Shown here: positions 1 to 9,181 of the stretch, in pieces | Layout of the letters: each line of letters begins with the position of its first letter | Position numbering within the stretch: position 1 is the first letter of the stretch | NCBI RefSeq assembly: GCF_021513195.1 | Contig: NZ_CP090974.1 | Location: 62,001 to 126,000 of the forward strand | Source: Shewanella sp. OMA3-2 | GTDB lineage: Bacteria; Pseudomonadota; Gammaproteobacteria; Enterobacterales; Shewanellaceae | DNA: 64,000 bases | Reading direction: 5' to 3' | Made by a program: the position numbers and the translations under genes | The notes under the pieces: generated by a model | Seen by the model: the letters and a program-made list of their open reading frames with translations, nothing else | What the model was told of the DNA's origin: nothing | Databases searched by the model: none

Positions 1-95
1 TATGCAATCGCTGTTAAGGTTCATTATGTTATTATGTAACAATAGTTAGCTCGATTGATTTCTAGCGTATTTTGTCCAAAGGATTAAATTTTTTT

Positions 96-587
96 ATGGA
101 AAAAGTGTTTGAAAAATTGATGTATGCATCGCGCTGGATCATGGCACCGATTTATCTGGGGTTAAGCCTAGTGTTATTTGCTTTAGGCATAAAGTTCTTC
201 CAAGAAATCTTTCACCTCATCCCCAATATCTTCAAAATAGCTGAAGTCGATTTAATACTGGTTACGCTATCACTCATCGACATTACCTTAGTGGGTGGTC
301 TGCTCATCATGGTGATGTTTTCAGGCTACGAAAACTTCGTTTCACAGCTTGATGTCAGTGAAGACAGTGAAAAGCTCAACTGGCTTGGCAAAATGGATTC
401 AGGTTCACTTAAAAACAAAGTGGCGGCTTCAATTGTGGCGATTTCATCTATCCACCTGCTTAAAGTCTTTATGAATGCCGAAAATATCGAGAACGACAAG
501 ATCATGTGGTATCTGCTAATCCACATCACTTTTGTATTATCTGCATTTGCTATGGGGTATCTGGATAAAATTACCCGTGCAAAATAG
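96..587 (+). CDS. UPF0114 (YqhA-like) inner-membrane protein
   Basis: A 163-residue membrane protein with hydrophobic segments at about residues 10-30, 45-70 and 125-155. The N-terminus ([20 protein letters not shown]) has the YASRW and AP-Y-G pattern I associate with the UPF0114/YqhA family, and the length fits. The frame is open from a TTG at 72, but the ATG at 96 is preferred because it matches the usual family start and has AAAGGA at 78-83. The biochemical role of the family is not established; it is an integral inner-membrane protein. It is a single gene followed by a hairpin, with the cyclase gene next on the same strand. Confidence 0.85.
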   Translation: MEKVFEKLMYASRWIMAPIYLGLSLVLFALGIKFFQEIFHLIPNIFKIAEVDLILVTLSLIDITLVGGLLIMVMFSGYENFVSQLDVSEDSEKLNWLGKMDSGSLKNKVAASIVAISSIHLLKVFMNAENIENDKIMWYLLIHITFVLSAFAMGYLDKITRAK

Positions 588-599
588 CATAAGTAAATC

Positions 600-627
600 G
601 TGGGGTAGAAAATTATTCTATCCCCAC
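600..627 (+). terminator. Hairpin after the UPF0114 gene
   Basis: GTGGGG-TAGAA pairs with TTCTA-t-CCCCAC across a 5-nt loop, with one bulged T. It begins 12 bases after the stop codon. No clear T-run follows, so it is a weak intrinsic terminator or an RNA-stabilising hairpin. Confidence 0.4.
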
Positions 628-683
628 TAATGGCTATCAATGTTGGCCGTACTACGTGAGCTCATCAACCACGGAACGTATCT

Positions 684-1766
684 ATGATAAAATACTGGTA
701 CAAACAATTCCCTCAATATCCGCCTGATCACCCCGATTACTGGCGCATTCGTTTAATCGAACATTCATTACTCATTACTACCAGCTACTTTCTCATTTTG
801 ACCCTAATCAATTTGTTGCATTTCGATAACTTCCAATACGCCTTACTCGATGGTTTCGGCTTATTCTTATCACTGGCTATATACTGCCACTTTCGTAAAA
901 CTGGACAGGTTAAGGCAACATCATGGGCGGTGACTATTATGGTAGCCAGTCTAATCATGCTGTTTTTGTTCACAACAAAAGGTTACTCCCACTCATTACT
1001 ATGGGCAACCTTGATCCCGCCATTTTCATTTTTTCTTGTTGGTCGAACTTGGGGGACGGTTGTCTCATCAATTACATTTAGCCTGTGCGTCATATTGGTT
1101 TATCAACAAACACAGAATGCCGAGCCGTTCACATATTCCATGGGGTCATTATTTAACGTTATCGAGGTATGTATTGCGCAAGTATTAATCTTACGATTCT
1201 ATGAAAAAACCCGATTTTCAGCCTATCAAAAGCTTGCTCTACGCAACATAGAAATCCAAGAAATGGCTGAAACAGATAAACTCACAGGGCTGTATAACCG
1301 TGAAAAACTCGATGGGGTTCTTGATAAACTACTCGCTTCACCAAACATAAATACTGCTATGGATACTCATACAATAAGTACTGATGCCATAAGTAATGAG
1401 ACGATACCGCCTGTGCAATACCCTATTTCGATTGCCATTATCGACATAGATCATTTCAAACTAATTAATGATACTCACGGTCATCTTGTGGGGGATAAAG
1501 TTTTACATGAACTAGCACAATTACTGCAAAGCCAAATGCGCAATGATGATTTATTAGCACGCTGGGGCGGCGAAGAATTTGTGGTGGTACTACCCAGCAC
1601 CACCTTAGACGATGCGATGGAGTTAAGCGAAAGATTACGCCAGTTTATTGCCAGTAAGAATATCCGACAAATGGGGCTAACTATCAGCCTAGGTATCGCA
1701 CAATATCAGTTAGAAGACTCTGCTCACAGCTTACTCGACCGTGCAGATAAAGCACTGTCTCATTAA
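684..1766 (+). CDS. Membrane-anchored diguanylate cyclase (GGDEF)
   Basis: A 360-residue protein with an N-terminal membrane region (several hydrophobic helices, about residues 28-172) and a C-terminal GGDEF domain from about residue 195. Residues 295-299 read GGEEF, the active A-site form. An RxxD inhibitory I-site (R286, D289) lies exactly five residues upstream, so product-inhibited c-di-GMP synthesis from GTP is expected. The metal/GTP motif DIDHFKLINDTHGH is intact. A poorly conserved Thr/Ser-rich insert of about 27 residues (219-245) separates the first two GGDEF helices. No known sensory family is recognised in the N-terminus. It is monocistronic, followed by a strong terminator. The MSHA ATPase MshE further along is a plausible receiver of the signal (inference). 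Confidence 0.9.
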   Translation: MIKYWYKQFPQYPPDHPDYWRIRLIEHSLLITTSYFLILTLINLLHFDNFQYALLDGFGLFLSLAIYCHFRKTGQVKATSWAVTIMVASLIMLFLFTTKGYSHSLLWATLIPPFSFFLVGRTWGTVVSSITFSLCVILVYQQTQNAEPFTYSMGSLFNVIEVCIAQVLILRFYEKTRFSAYQKLALRNIEIQEMAETDKLTGLYNREKLDGVLDKLLASPNINTAMDTHTISTDAISNETIPPVQYPISIAIIDIDHFKLINDTHGHLVGDKVLHELAQLLQSQMRNDDLLARWGGEEFVVVLPSTTLDDAMELSERLRQFIASKNIRQMGLTISLGIAQYQLEDSAHSLLDRADKALSH

Positions 1767-1819
1767 CCCCCCGCTCATAATAAAATGCGTATGAATGGAA
1801 TCTGAAAAAATGTTAAAGA

Positions 1820-2140
1820 TTACGTTAAAAACGATGACATAAGTACGCTCTTACAATAAAAAGCCTCAATACAGTTAAGTATTGAGGCTTTTTGCATATC
1901 AAAATTCAGATTTCTAATCTTTAAATCAAATCTAAAATTTATGCCTGTAATGCATTTAACAATAAATACCTTGCCCTCTGGCGTTGCCGTTCTGGCAAGT
2001 AAAAAGAACACATTATCACCAAGATGATCACGAGCTTCATTCATTTGCTCAGTTTGGGTGATACTCGACACAAGGTTAGGATCGTAGACAAACACAACAG
2101 CAGGTTTCCCCAAACAAAAAGCCCTGATACATCGCTGCAT
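1820..2140 (-). pseudogene. Possible decayed ORF trapped between two terminators
   Basis: An open minus-strand frame of 106 codons. Its middle (about 1930-2112) has coding-like composition, with segments such as AVVFVYDPNLVSS and NVFFLLARTATPEGKVFIVK. The frame starts inside one terminator hairpin (2118-2149) and runs through another (1858-1893), which a normal gene would not do. The sensible reading is a gene fragment whose ends were replaced by terminator sequence. No family is recognised. An alternative is a chance open frame in an AT-rich island. Confidence 0.25.
1858..1893 (+). terminator. Terminator downstream of the diguanylate cyclase
   Basis: A perfect 15-bp stem (AAAAAGCCTCAATAC with GTATTGAGGCTTTTT) and a 6-nt AGTTAA loop. 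The A-run and T-run flanks make it bidirectional. It is about 90 bases after the cyclase stop. Confidence 0.85.
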
Positions 2141-2156
2141 CAGGGCTTTCTTTTTT
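2114..2156 (-). terminator. Bidirectional terminator after the GH19/partner unit
   Basis: An 11-bp stem, AAAGCCCTGAT (2118-2128) with ATCAGGGCTTT (2139-2149), and a 10-nt loop. T-rich tracts follow on both strands. It is the likely end of the minus-strand unit that stops at 2218. Confidence 0.8.
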
Positions 2157-2217
2157 ATCGATTAGTACCACACTTTAGGATCAGCCTTATCATTATGCAC
2201 AGTGTCGAATAATTAGA

Positions 2218-2703
2218 CTAATTAGTATCTAATTTCTGAACCTTTTCTATAGGAGAATCTAGTTCGGATTCAGTATTTATATACTCACATAGTGCAGTCG
2301 TATTATTAGATAATTCCTCGGTTAAAATATGCTTAGAAAATATCTCACCACTTTCTCTGTCAACAACATAAAATGAACTAATTGATTTTAAGGCATTAAA
2401 TCCAGAAGTGATTTTTTCAAATACAAAATATTCGATATGTTCTGAATTCGACTCTGCATTATCAACATACCTTTGAATCACTGGAATAATATATTTTTTA
2501 TCAAGGCAACTAACTAAAAACTCACCTTTTAAGCTAAGTTCATTTGCTCCTTGCATCTCAACAATAACATTATAATTTAAAGAGTTAGGGGTTTTTAACG
2601 TGTATTGATGATCAGATAAAGGCTCGATAGAAAACATGTTTGCGTGAGCATCTGAAAATACAAGTAACAGGATAAAAAACACTTTTAAAAAATTAGAAAA
2701 CAT
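2218..2703 (-). CDS. Secreted orphan protein, candidate immunity partner of the GH19 enzyme
   Basis: A 161-residue protein with a clear Sec signal peptide (hydrophobic run FFILLLVFSDAHA, likely cleavage after AHA, about residue 22) and no further membrane segment, so a periplasmic location is expected. The mature part is acidic and has two cysteines (in VSCLDKK and ALCEYINT) that could form a disulfide. Its start lies inside the end of the upstream GH19 gene (ATG at 2703; a GTG at 2706 is an alternative), which implies translational coupling. I do not recognise the family. A small periplasmic protein encoded just after a wall-degrading enzyme is typical of immunity proteins, but that role is inferred from context alone. 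AT-rich compared with neighbours. Confidence 0.6.
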   Translation of the reverse strand: MFSNFLKVFFILLLVFSDAHANMFSIEPLSDHQYTLKTPNSLNYNVIVEMQGANELSLKGEFLVSCLDKKYIIPVIQRYVDNAESNSEHIEYFVFEKITSGFNALKSISSFYVVDRESGEIFSKHILTEELSNNTTALCEYINTESELDSPIEKVQKLDTN

Positions 2704-3391
2704 CACTAAAAACCTGCCTATTCATAATCATTTTTAGATTCTCGTGCCTACTATTATAGCTATTAGTATTCTTGTTAATTACCGATGTAACAGCATCTGT
2801 TACTTGTTTAGAAGATCCTTTGTCGGCAATTAAATATAGCTTGTTTTTCACCCAAAATACAAGTGCAGAACGTAAAGCGTATTTGGCCGTTATTAATAAT
2901 TCTGGATTAGCAACGAAGTTTATAGACTCACTCCATAAGTCGTTGTGTGTCGATTGAATTGATAAGTAATTAGACTTCCCAGTCAATTGAATCATCCCCC
3001 TTCCACGGTATTTCCACCCATCACCTGAATCAATTGAGCCATTACCAATTCTAAGTGCATAAGCATGGTTAGCTATTGCTACTTCATCTGCTTTTTTATT
3101 CTGATTAAGGTTATATGAATGCGTTTTAGCTAGAGTTGGGTTTTTTCTATAAAATGAAAAGTTCTGTTTCAGCGCCATTTCACTATAAATTAAACTTTCT
3201 TCCATAGAGAATGTTGAACCAACTTCTTTTAATATTTGAGCAAAAAAGTGAGATAACCTTAATTCTGAGTCTACTTTACAAAGAGTTGCACTTGAAGTTA
3301 GCTCACTTGCAATATCAGACAGGAAACTATTACTAACTTTTGATTCGTTTGGCCACAATACTCGTAACTGCCTTAATGTTATCTTTGTCAT
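2693..3391 (-). CDS. GH19-family (chitinase/endolysin-like) glycoside hydrolase
   Basis: A 232-residue protein resembling bacterial and phage GH19 endolysins. HFFAQILKE (residues 48-56) corresponds to the family block that usually reads HFLAQ-x-x-HE, giving E56 as the likely catalytic acid. MEESLIYS (63-70) follows, with E64 or E65 as the second acid. GDGWKYRGRGMIQLTGKSNY (123-142) is the substrate-cleft signature. The expected target is peptidoglycan or chitin glycan strands. The frame is open from 3424, but ATG 3391 is chosen for its AAAGGA five bases upstream. No signal peptide is visible, so export would need a lysis or secretion system. It overlaps the secreted partner gene. Likely transferred; could be a phage lysin relic or an antibacterial effector. 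Confidence 0.8.
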   Translation of the reverse strand: MTKITLRQLRVLWPNESKVSNSFLSDIASELTSSATLCKVDSELRLSHFFAQILKEVGSTFSMEESLIYSEMALKQNFSFYRKNPTLAKTHSYNLNQNKKADEVAIANHAYALRIGNGSIDSGDGWKYRGRGMIQLTGKSNYLSIQSTHNDLWSESINFVANPELLITAKYALRSALVFWVKNKLYLIADKGSSKQVTDAVTSVINKNTNSYNSRHENLKMIMNRQVFSDVF

Positions 3392-3424
3392 TTCAATCCT
3401 TTGGGTCGAACATAATATATCCAA

Positions 3425-3599
3425 TACATTATTATTTTACTCACTATCCAAATTAGTGTCTATTATCAAAAGTAATTACAAAGGAGTGATGGCGAGGGGC
3501 AAGTAAGCATTCTTAATGATGATGGCTATGCAAAATTATTTAGTTAAAAAATATAAGTTGAGACAGAGTCAGGGCGATCACGTAAGTATGCGTTTTTGT
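3425..3599. other. Intergenic region upstream of the GH19 unit
   Basis: AT-rich sequence between the GH19 start and the first repeat copy. It presumably contains the minus-strand promoter of the GH19 unit. I could not fix -35/-10 boxes with confidence, and no coding potential was seen. Confidence 0.4.
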
Positions 3600-3678
3600 G
3601 CAGGATAAAGCGTTTAGTATAAGCGCTACGTTGCTTGTATGTGAGCGGTAAGCAACGCCGTAATCAATATTTTAGACC
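3600..3678. repeat. Diverged repeat copy 1
   Basis: Shares ordered blocks with the copy at 3783-3877: CAGGATAAA-x-CGT at the left end, AAGCGCT/AAGGCGCT in the middle, and GAG-x-GGT, AAGCAACGC-x-GT-x-ATCA and TTTAGACC at the right end. This copy is shorter, having lost bases in the centre. It looks like a non-coding dispersed element. Confidence 0.65.
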
Positions 3679-3690
3679 CGCAGAAAAACA

Positions 3691-3722
3691 AAAGCCCCGA
3701 TACTGTTAAGTATCGGGGCTTT
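3691..3722 (-). terminator. groL terminator
   Basis: A perfect 13-bp stem, AAAGCCCCGATAC (3691-3703) with GTATCGGGGCTTT (3710-3722), and a 6-nt loop. On the minus strand it is followed by TTTTGTTTTT, as expected for the end of groESL transcription. Its stem and loop resemble the terminator at 1858-1893. Confidence 0.85.
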
Positions 3723-3782
3723 CATATTCTTTTACAAGAAGTCTAACTTTAAGCTTTAGGCTTGAAGCAAAATTTGATCTAG

Positions 3783-3877
3783 CGCAGGATAAATCGTGTT
3801 AGAACAAGGCGCTTTACCACGACGTTTAGCTTTCTTAAACGAGTGGTGAAGCAACGCAGTTATCACCGATTTAGACC
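3783..3877. repeat. Diverged repeat copy 2, abutting groL
   Basis: The longer copy of the element at 3600-3678. Its centre can fold: CCAC and GTTTA pair with TAAAC and GTGG. It ends seven bases from the groL stop codon, so it forms the groL 3' untranslated region. Confidence 0.65.
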
Positions 3878-3884
3878 AGTTAGA

Positions 3885-5561
<1,677 letters not shown>

Positions 5562-5578
5562 CTAATAAAACTGGAGGC

Positions 5579-5869
5579 TTAGCCTACAACAGCCATTAAA
5601 TCCGCTTCTGACAGGATTAATACTTCTTCACCGTCAATTTTTTCTTTTTTAACGCCGTAACCTTCATTGAAGATCACAACATCACCCACTTTCACGTCAA
5701 GCGGAGTCACTGTGCCATTTTCTGAGATACGACCGTTGCCTACTGCAAGGATTCTACCGCGAGTTGACTTTTCTGCTGCACTACCCGTAAGCACGATGCC
5801 ACCTGCAGATTTTGATTCAACTTCTAAACGTTTAACGATAACACGGTCATGTAATGGACGAATATTCAT
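5579..5869 (-). CDS. groS: Co-chaperonin GroES (Cpn10)
   Basis: A 96-residue co-chaperonin that caps GroEL. It starts [14 protein letters not shown], the classic family N-terminus, followed by the mobile loop region [19 protein letters not shown] at about residues 20-38. The ribosome binding site AGGAGA lies 8 bases before the ATG. First gene of groESL. Confidence 0.99.
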   Translation of the reverse strand: MNIRPLHDRVIVKRLEVESKSAGGIVLTGSAAEKSTRGRILAVGNGRISENGTVTPLDVKVGDVVIFNEGYGVKKEKIDGEEVLILSEADLMAVVG

Positions 5870-5946
5870 CTATGAACTCTCCTAATGATTTTATGCCCAA
5901 TATCGAGGCGGTTTGATGGAAAAGGTTTTTACCCTTTGATGCTTGA

Positions 5947-5978
5947 TATATGGGGGTGTTCAATCACACTTCCAAGGG
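5947..5978 (-). promoter_or_regulatory. Sigma-32-type heat-shock promoter of groESL
   Basis: On the minus strand, CCCTTGGAA (5970-5978) is followed after 13 bases by CCCCCATATA (5947-5956). This matches the RpoH pattern (CTTGAA, 13-14 bp, CCCCAT-T) with one mismatch in the -35. It lies about 80 bases upstream of groS. Confidence 0.8.
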
Positions 5979-6075
5979 CTAGCGATAAAAAAACTACAGA
6001 ATTTTTAAGTCTGTTTTATTAAACCTGTGCAAACCCTGATAGAATTCGCCTCCTTTATTACTAAACGATGTCACC

Positions 6076-7443
6076 ATGAAAGATAAACACGGGTTGCTTA
6101 GTGCACCAATTGGTCGTGTTCTGTTTAACATGACCCTACCTAACCTGATTGGTATTCTCACCATTCTGGGTGGCAGCTTAGTGGACATCTATTTTATTAG
6201 TCAGCTGGGCACAGAAGCCCTCGCGGCGGTCAGTTTTACTTTTCCAGTCACCTTAGTGATTGCCAGTATCGGCATAGGTATTGGTGCGGGCGTATCAACC
6301 AATTTAGGTCGTTTTATTGGCTCTGGTCATGCTGAGCAAGCTAAAGCTTTTTTATTCGATACCTTAGTGCTAACCGCTGTGATCATTATCTTATTATGCT
6401 TAATGGGTGGCTTTTTGATTGGGCCATTATTCAGCTTACTGGGCGCGAACAACCACAGTATGCCGTACATTTATGACTATATGATGTGGTGGTATTTGGG
6501 CGCCCCCGCTTTGGTATTACTGATGGTAGGAAATCAAGCATTACGTGCCACGGGTGACACACGGTCACCGGCTAAAATTATGATGCTGGCGGCGATTGTC
6601 AATTTAGTGCTAGATCCCTTATTAATATTCGGTTTAGGACCTTTCCCCCGCTTAGAAGTACAAGGGGCAGCTATTGCTACCGCCCTGTCTTGGATGATCG
6701 CCCTTTTACTGGCGGGTCGATTACTGATTTTTAAACGTAAATTATTACATCGCGCTAACTTGGTTCGTAGCCGTATGGTGGCTAACTGGCGTGCTTTAGC
6801 CCATATCGCACGTCCTGCGGCATTAATGAATTTAATCAATCCCATTGCCAATGGTATTTTGATGGCCATGATAGCCCGTATAGACCATGCTGGCGTGGCA
6901 GCATTTGGGGCGGGAATGCGCTTAGAGTCGGTATTACTACTGGTGGTAATGGCGTTATCATCAAGCTTGATGCCATTTATTGCCCAAAACTTAGGTGCAG
7001 GGCAACATGTTCGCGCTAAAGCAGCGTTACTTAAATCGTTGCAATTTATATTGGTATTTCAAACCCTGCTGTATATTCCAATGTACTTTTTTGCCTATCC
7101 TATTGCACAACAATTTTCTAACGACCCTGTCGTTATTGATTGGTTAACATTTTATATTATTGCCTTACCCGCGGCATATGGTCCGTTGGGAATAGTGATT
7201 ATTTTTGCCACCAGCTTAAATGCGTATCATAGGCCAATGAGTTCTTTGGTGATTAATTTATGCCGCTTAATGCTGTTAATGCTTCCCTTAGCCGCATTAG
7301 GCTCGTACATTGGTGGTGTTAAAGGCCTAATGCTGGCACTGCCTATAACAAACACCCTGATGGGTATAGCCTGTTATATATTAGCAACTAAGATTTCAGA
7401 GCCAGATCAACAGACACACTCTAGCCCTATTGTTATCGACTAA
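6076..7443 (+). CDS. MATE-family efflux transporter
   Basis: A 455-residue protein with about twelve hydrophobic helices. The N-terminus (PIGRVLFNMTLPNLIGI, then GSLVDIYFISQLGTEALAAV) and the second-half equivalent (RPAALMNLINPIANGILMAM) show the two-fold MATE arrangement. It probably exports cationic drugs or metabolites using Na+ or H+; the substrate cannot be read from sequence. Its last three codons and stop are the first unit of a 13-bp tandem repeat. No neighbour suggests a substrate. Confidence 0.92.
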   Translation: MKDKHGLLSAPIGRVLFNMTLPNLIGILTILGGSLVDIYFISQLGTEALAAVSFTFPVTLVIASIGIGIGAGVSTNLGRFIGSGHAEQAKAFLFDTLVLTAVIIILLCLMGGFLIGPLFSLLGANNHSMPYIYDYMMWWYLGAPALVLLMVGNQALRATGDTRSPAKIMMLAAIVNLVLDPLLIFGLGPFPRLEVQGAAIATALSWMIALLLAGRLLIFKRKLLHRANLVRSRMVANWRALAHIARPAALMNLINPIANGILMAMIARIDHAGVAAFGAGMRLESVLLLVVMALSSSLMPFIAQNLGAGQHVRAKAALLKSLQFILVFQTLLYIPMYFFAYPIAQQFSNDPVVIDWLTFYIIALPAAYGPLGIVIIFATSLNAYHRPMSSLVINLCRLMLLMLPLAALGSYIGGVKGLMLALPITNTLMGIACYILATKISEPDQQTHSSPIVID

Positions 7444-7495
7444 TGTTATCGACTAATGTTATCGACTAATGTTATCGACTAATGTTATCCACTAA
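7431..7495. repeat. 13-bp tandem repeat over the MATE stop codon
   Basis: Five head-to-tail copies of TGTTATCGACTAA. The first four are identical (7431-7482) and the fifth has one change (TGTTATCCACTAA). The first copy encodes the last residues VID plus the TAA, so copy-number change would not alter the protein. Confidence 0.95.
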
Positions 7496-7522
7496 TATTC
7501 TACACGACTGCATAGGCAGACT

Positions 7523-7941
7523 ATGACGACTCAACATACCCCAAAAAATGATCAACCTTTAAGCATAAGGCGCCCTTTTAAAGCGGCATTAATGTCTGCC
7601 CTTATTATGCGGGTAGTGGCCAAATGTGGCTGGGGAAAAAGTGGCATGGCATAGGTTTTATGGCAGTATCGCTGGGGTGCGTGCTGGTGTTGATGAACTT
7701 TGCTATTGAACGGGCACAGGTCATATCGGCAAAAATTTTGGCAGGCGATGTTCCCTTAGAATACAGTGCGATTTACGCCCAAATAACCCAAGCCCCTGAA
7801 GGTGATGCAGCGCAAATAGCTACCTGGATAACCTGGCTGTTTGTCGCTAACTGGTTAAGCAGTATTGTGACGGCCTATATTGCTGGCTCAAAGATTGATG
7901 CTAGCTTAAAGGTCGATGCTAGCAAGGTCAGCGACAAATAG
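7523..7941 (+). CDS. Small membrane protein of unknown family, frameshifted
   Basis: Two adjoining frames appear to be one gene. From ATG 7523 the frame gives a basic start (MTTQHTPKNDQPLSIRRPFK...MRVVAK) that stops soon after 7640. The next frame gives MWLGKKWHGIGFMAVSLGC onward to 7941. Adding one A to the AAA at 7622-7624 joins them into a 139-residue protein with two hydrophobic segments (about residues 45-62 and 103-125). The downstream ATG at 7624 has no convincing ribosome binding site, which supports the joined reading. The family is not recognised. Either a genuine inactivation, a sequencing error, or (less likely) the downstream ORF alone is the gene. Confidence 0.55.
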
Positions 7942-7992
7942 CACACTGAATAAAGAGCCACATATTGGGCGACTTAACTCACAAACATTAAC

Positions 7993-8013
7993 AAGCCAGC
8001 AATACGCTGGCTT
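7993..8013. terminator. Hairpin between convergent genes
   Basis: An 8-bp stem, AAGCCAGC with GCTGGCTT, around AATAC. It lies between the plus-strand small membrane gene and minus-strand fxsA. T-runs are weak, so confidence is moderate. Confidence 0.5.
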
Positions 8014-8097
8014 AGTATTAAGTCGCACTTTGATAACCCAGCTTCTTTGCGCTAAATTCTTTGGCTAACGTCTGTTTAGCCAAATAGATTTCGCAAA

Positions 8098-8652
8098 TTA
8101 CTTTCGCGTATCGTCTTTGTTGTCTATTTGATGACTTTCAGGACGTTTTTGGCTTGGGTCGTCTTTATGCTCAAAATCTCCTTCAAAGGTATTGTCTTGA
8201 TCACGCGGCGGCTCAAAAGGATTCTGTCCAAATGGGCCCTGATTAAATGGCCCTTGCTGACCGAATCCACCGTGAACGCCGCCATTAGCCATCACTTTAA
8301 GCTGCATACGTTTATACATAAATGCCGCAATAGGTGCGCGAGTGAACGGGGTTAACAGTAATAATCCTATCGCATCGGTGACAAAGCCAGGAATTAACAA
8401 CAGCACACCTGCAGCCGCTAACATCATGCCCTCAACTATTTCTTGCCCTGGCGCTTCACCACGAGCCATTTTTTGTTGCACTGTCATTAGGGTGTTCAAT
8501 CCTTGGCTTCTAACTAATGACACACCAACAATGGCAGTAAAAAATACTAAGCCGATTGTTGGCCATACACCAAGTGCATCACCAACTTGAATTAATACCG
8601 ACAGTTCTAAGGCAGGTACAATAATGAACACTAATAATAAAATCAAAAACAT
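8098..8652 (-). CDS. fxsA: FxsA family membrane protein
   Basis: A 184-residue protein with three or four N-terminal hydrophobic segments (residues 1-50 and 78-108) and the FxsA signature FIIVPALELSVLIQVG near the start plus LLIPGFVTDAIGLLLL at about 80-96. The C-terminal tail (from about 125) is hydrophilic, rich in Gly/Gln/Pro and then Asp/Lys. In E. coli FxsA overproduction relieves F-plasmid exclusion of phage T7; its native function is unknown. It is monocistronic and lies upstream of cutA in the opposite direction, close to the groESL region as in related genomes (family knowledge). Confidence 0.92.
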   Translation of the reverse strand: MFLILLLVFIIVPALELSVLIQVGDALGVWPTIGLVFFTAIVGVSLVRSQGLNTLMTVQQKMARGEAPGQEIVEGMMLAAAGVLLLIPGFVTDAIGLLLLTPFTRAPIAAFMYKRMQLKVMANGGVHGGFGQQGPFNQGPFGQNPFEPPRDQDNTFEGDFEHKDDPSQKRPESHQIDNKDDTRK

Positions 8653-8857
8653 GTAAACCTCGATATCAAAATGATGTTTGCCGATTAATTGGCAAATAAT
8701 CTGCTGTCGATGAAAACTATATTGGGTTTGTCCGGTCTATTTTCAAGAGACGTCACGAATTTCAAACATAACAGTGAAATCTGTTGCTAAAAATCGTACA
8801 GTAAGCCGATATTGGCTATTTCTAGCTTAAGCTAACGTTAAGTTTAACCGAGATACA

Positions 8858-9181
8858 ATGAAAGCGGATTATTTACTGATTTTTTCAACCTGTCCCGATA
8901 AGGCCACAGCCGACAGTATCGCCCAGGCATTGATTAATACCAAGCTTGCTGCTTGCGTGCAAATTAGCCAACCTATTACGTCGGTTTATTATTGGGACAA
9001 CCAAGTGTGTCAGTCTCAAGAGGTACAATTGCAGATAAAATGTCTCGCGTTACATTATCAAGCAATAGAAAAATTGGTGATCCAATTGCACCCTTATGAA
9101 GTACCAGAGTTAATCGCAACCCCTATTAATCAAGGGTTAGCGCCTTATTTAACATGGATAAAAGAAACCACTCAATCATGA
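8858..9181 (+). CDS. cutA: Divalent-cation tolerance protein CutA
   Basis: A 107-residue protein of the trimeric ferredoxin-like CutA1 family. It shows FSTCPDKATADSIAQALI, KLAACVQI, then SVYYWDN and HPYEVPELIATPI, all family blocks in order. CutA was linked genetically to copper tolerance; its molecular role is unclear. Its TGA stop overlaps the ATG of dsbD (ATGA at 9178-9181), so the two genes are translationally coupled, a conserved cutA-dsbD pairing. Confidence 0.96.
   Translation: MKADYLLIFSTCPDKATADSIAQALINTKLAACVQISQPITSVYYWDNQVCQSQEVQLQIKCLALHYQAIEKLVIQLHPYEVPELIATPINQGLAPYLTWIKETTQS

Noticed and set aside
2024..2212. Plus-strand 62-codon frame.
   Set aside because: It runs through the 2118-2149 terminator and has no protein-like features.
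7431..7495. Tandem repeat as a CRISPR array.
   Set aside because: Units are contiguous with no spacers.
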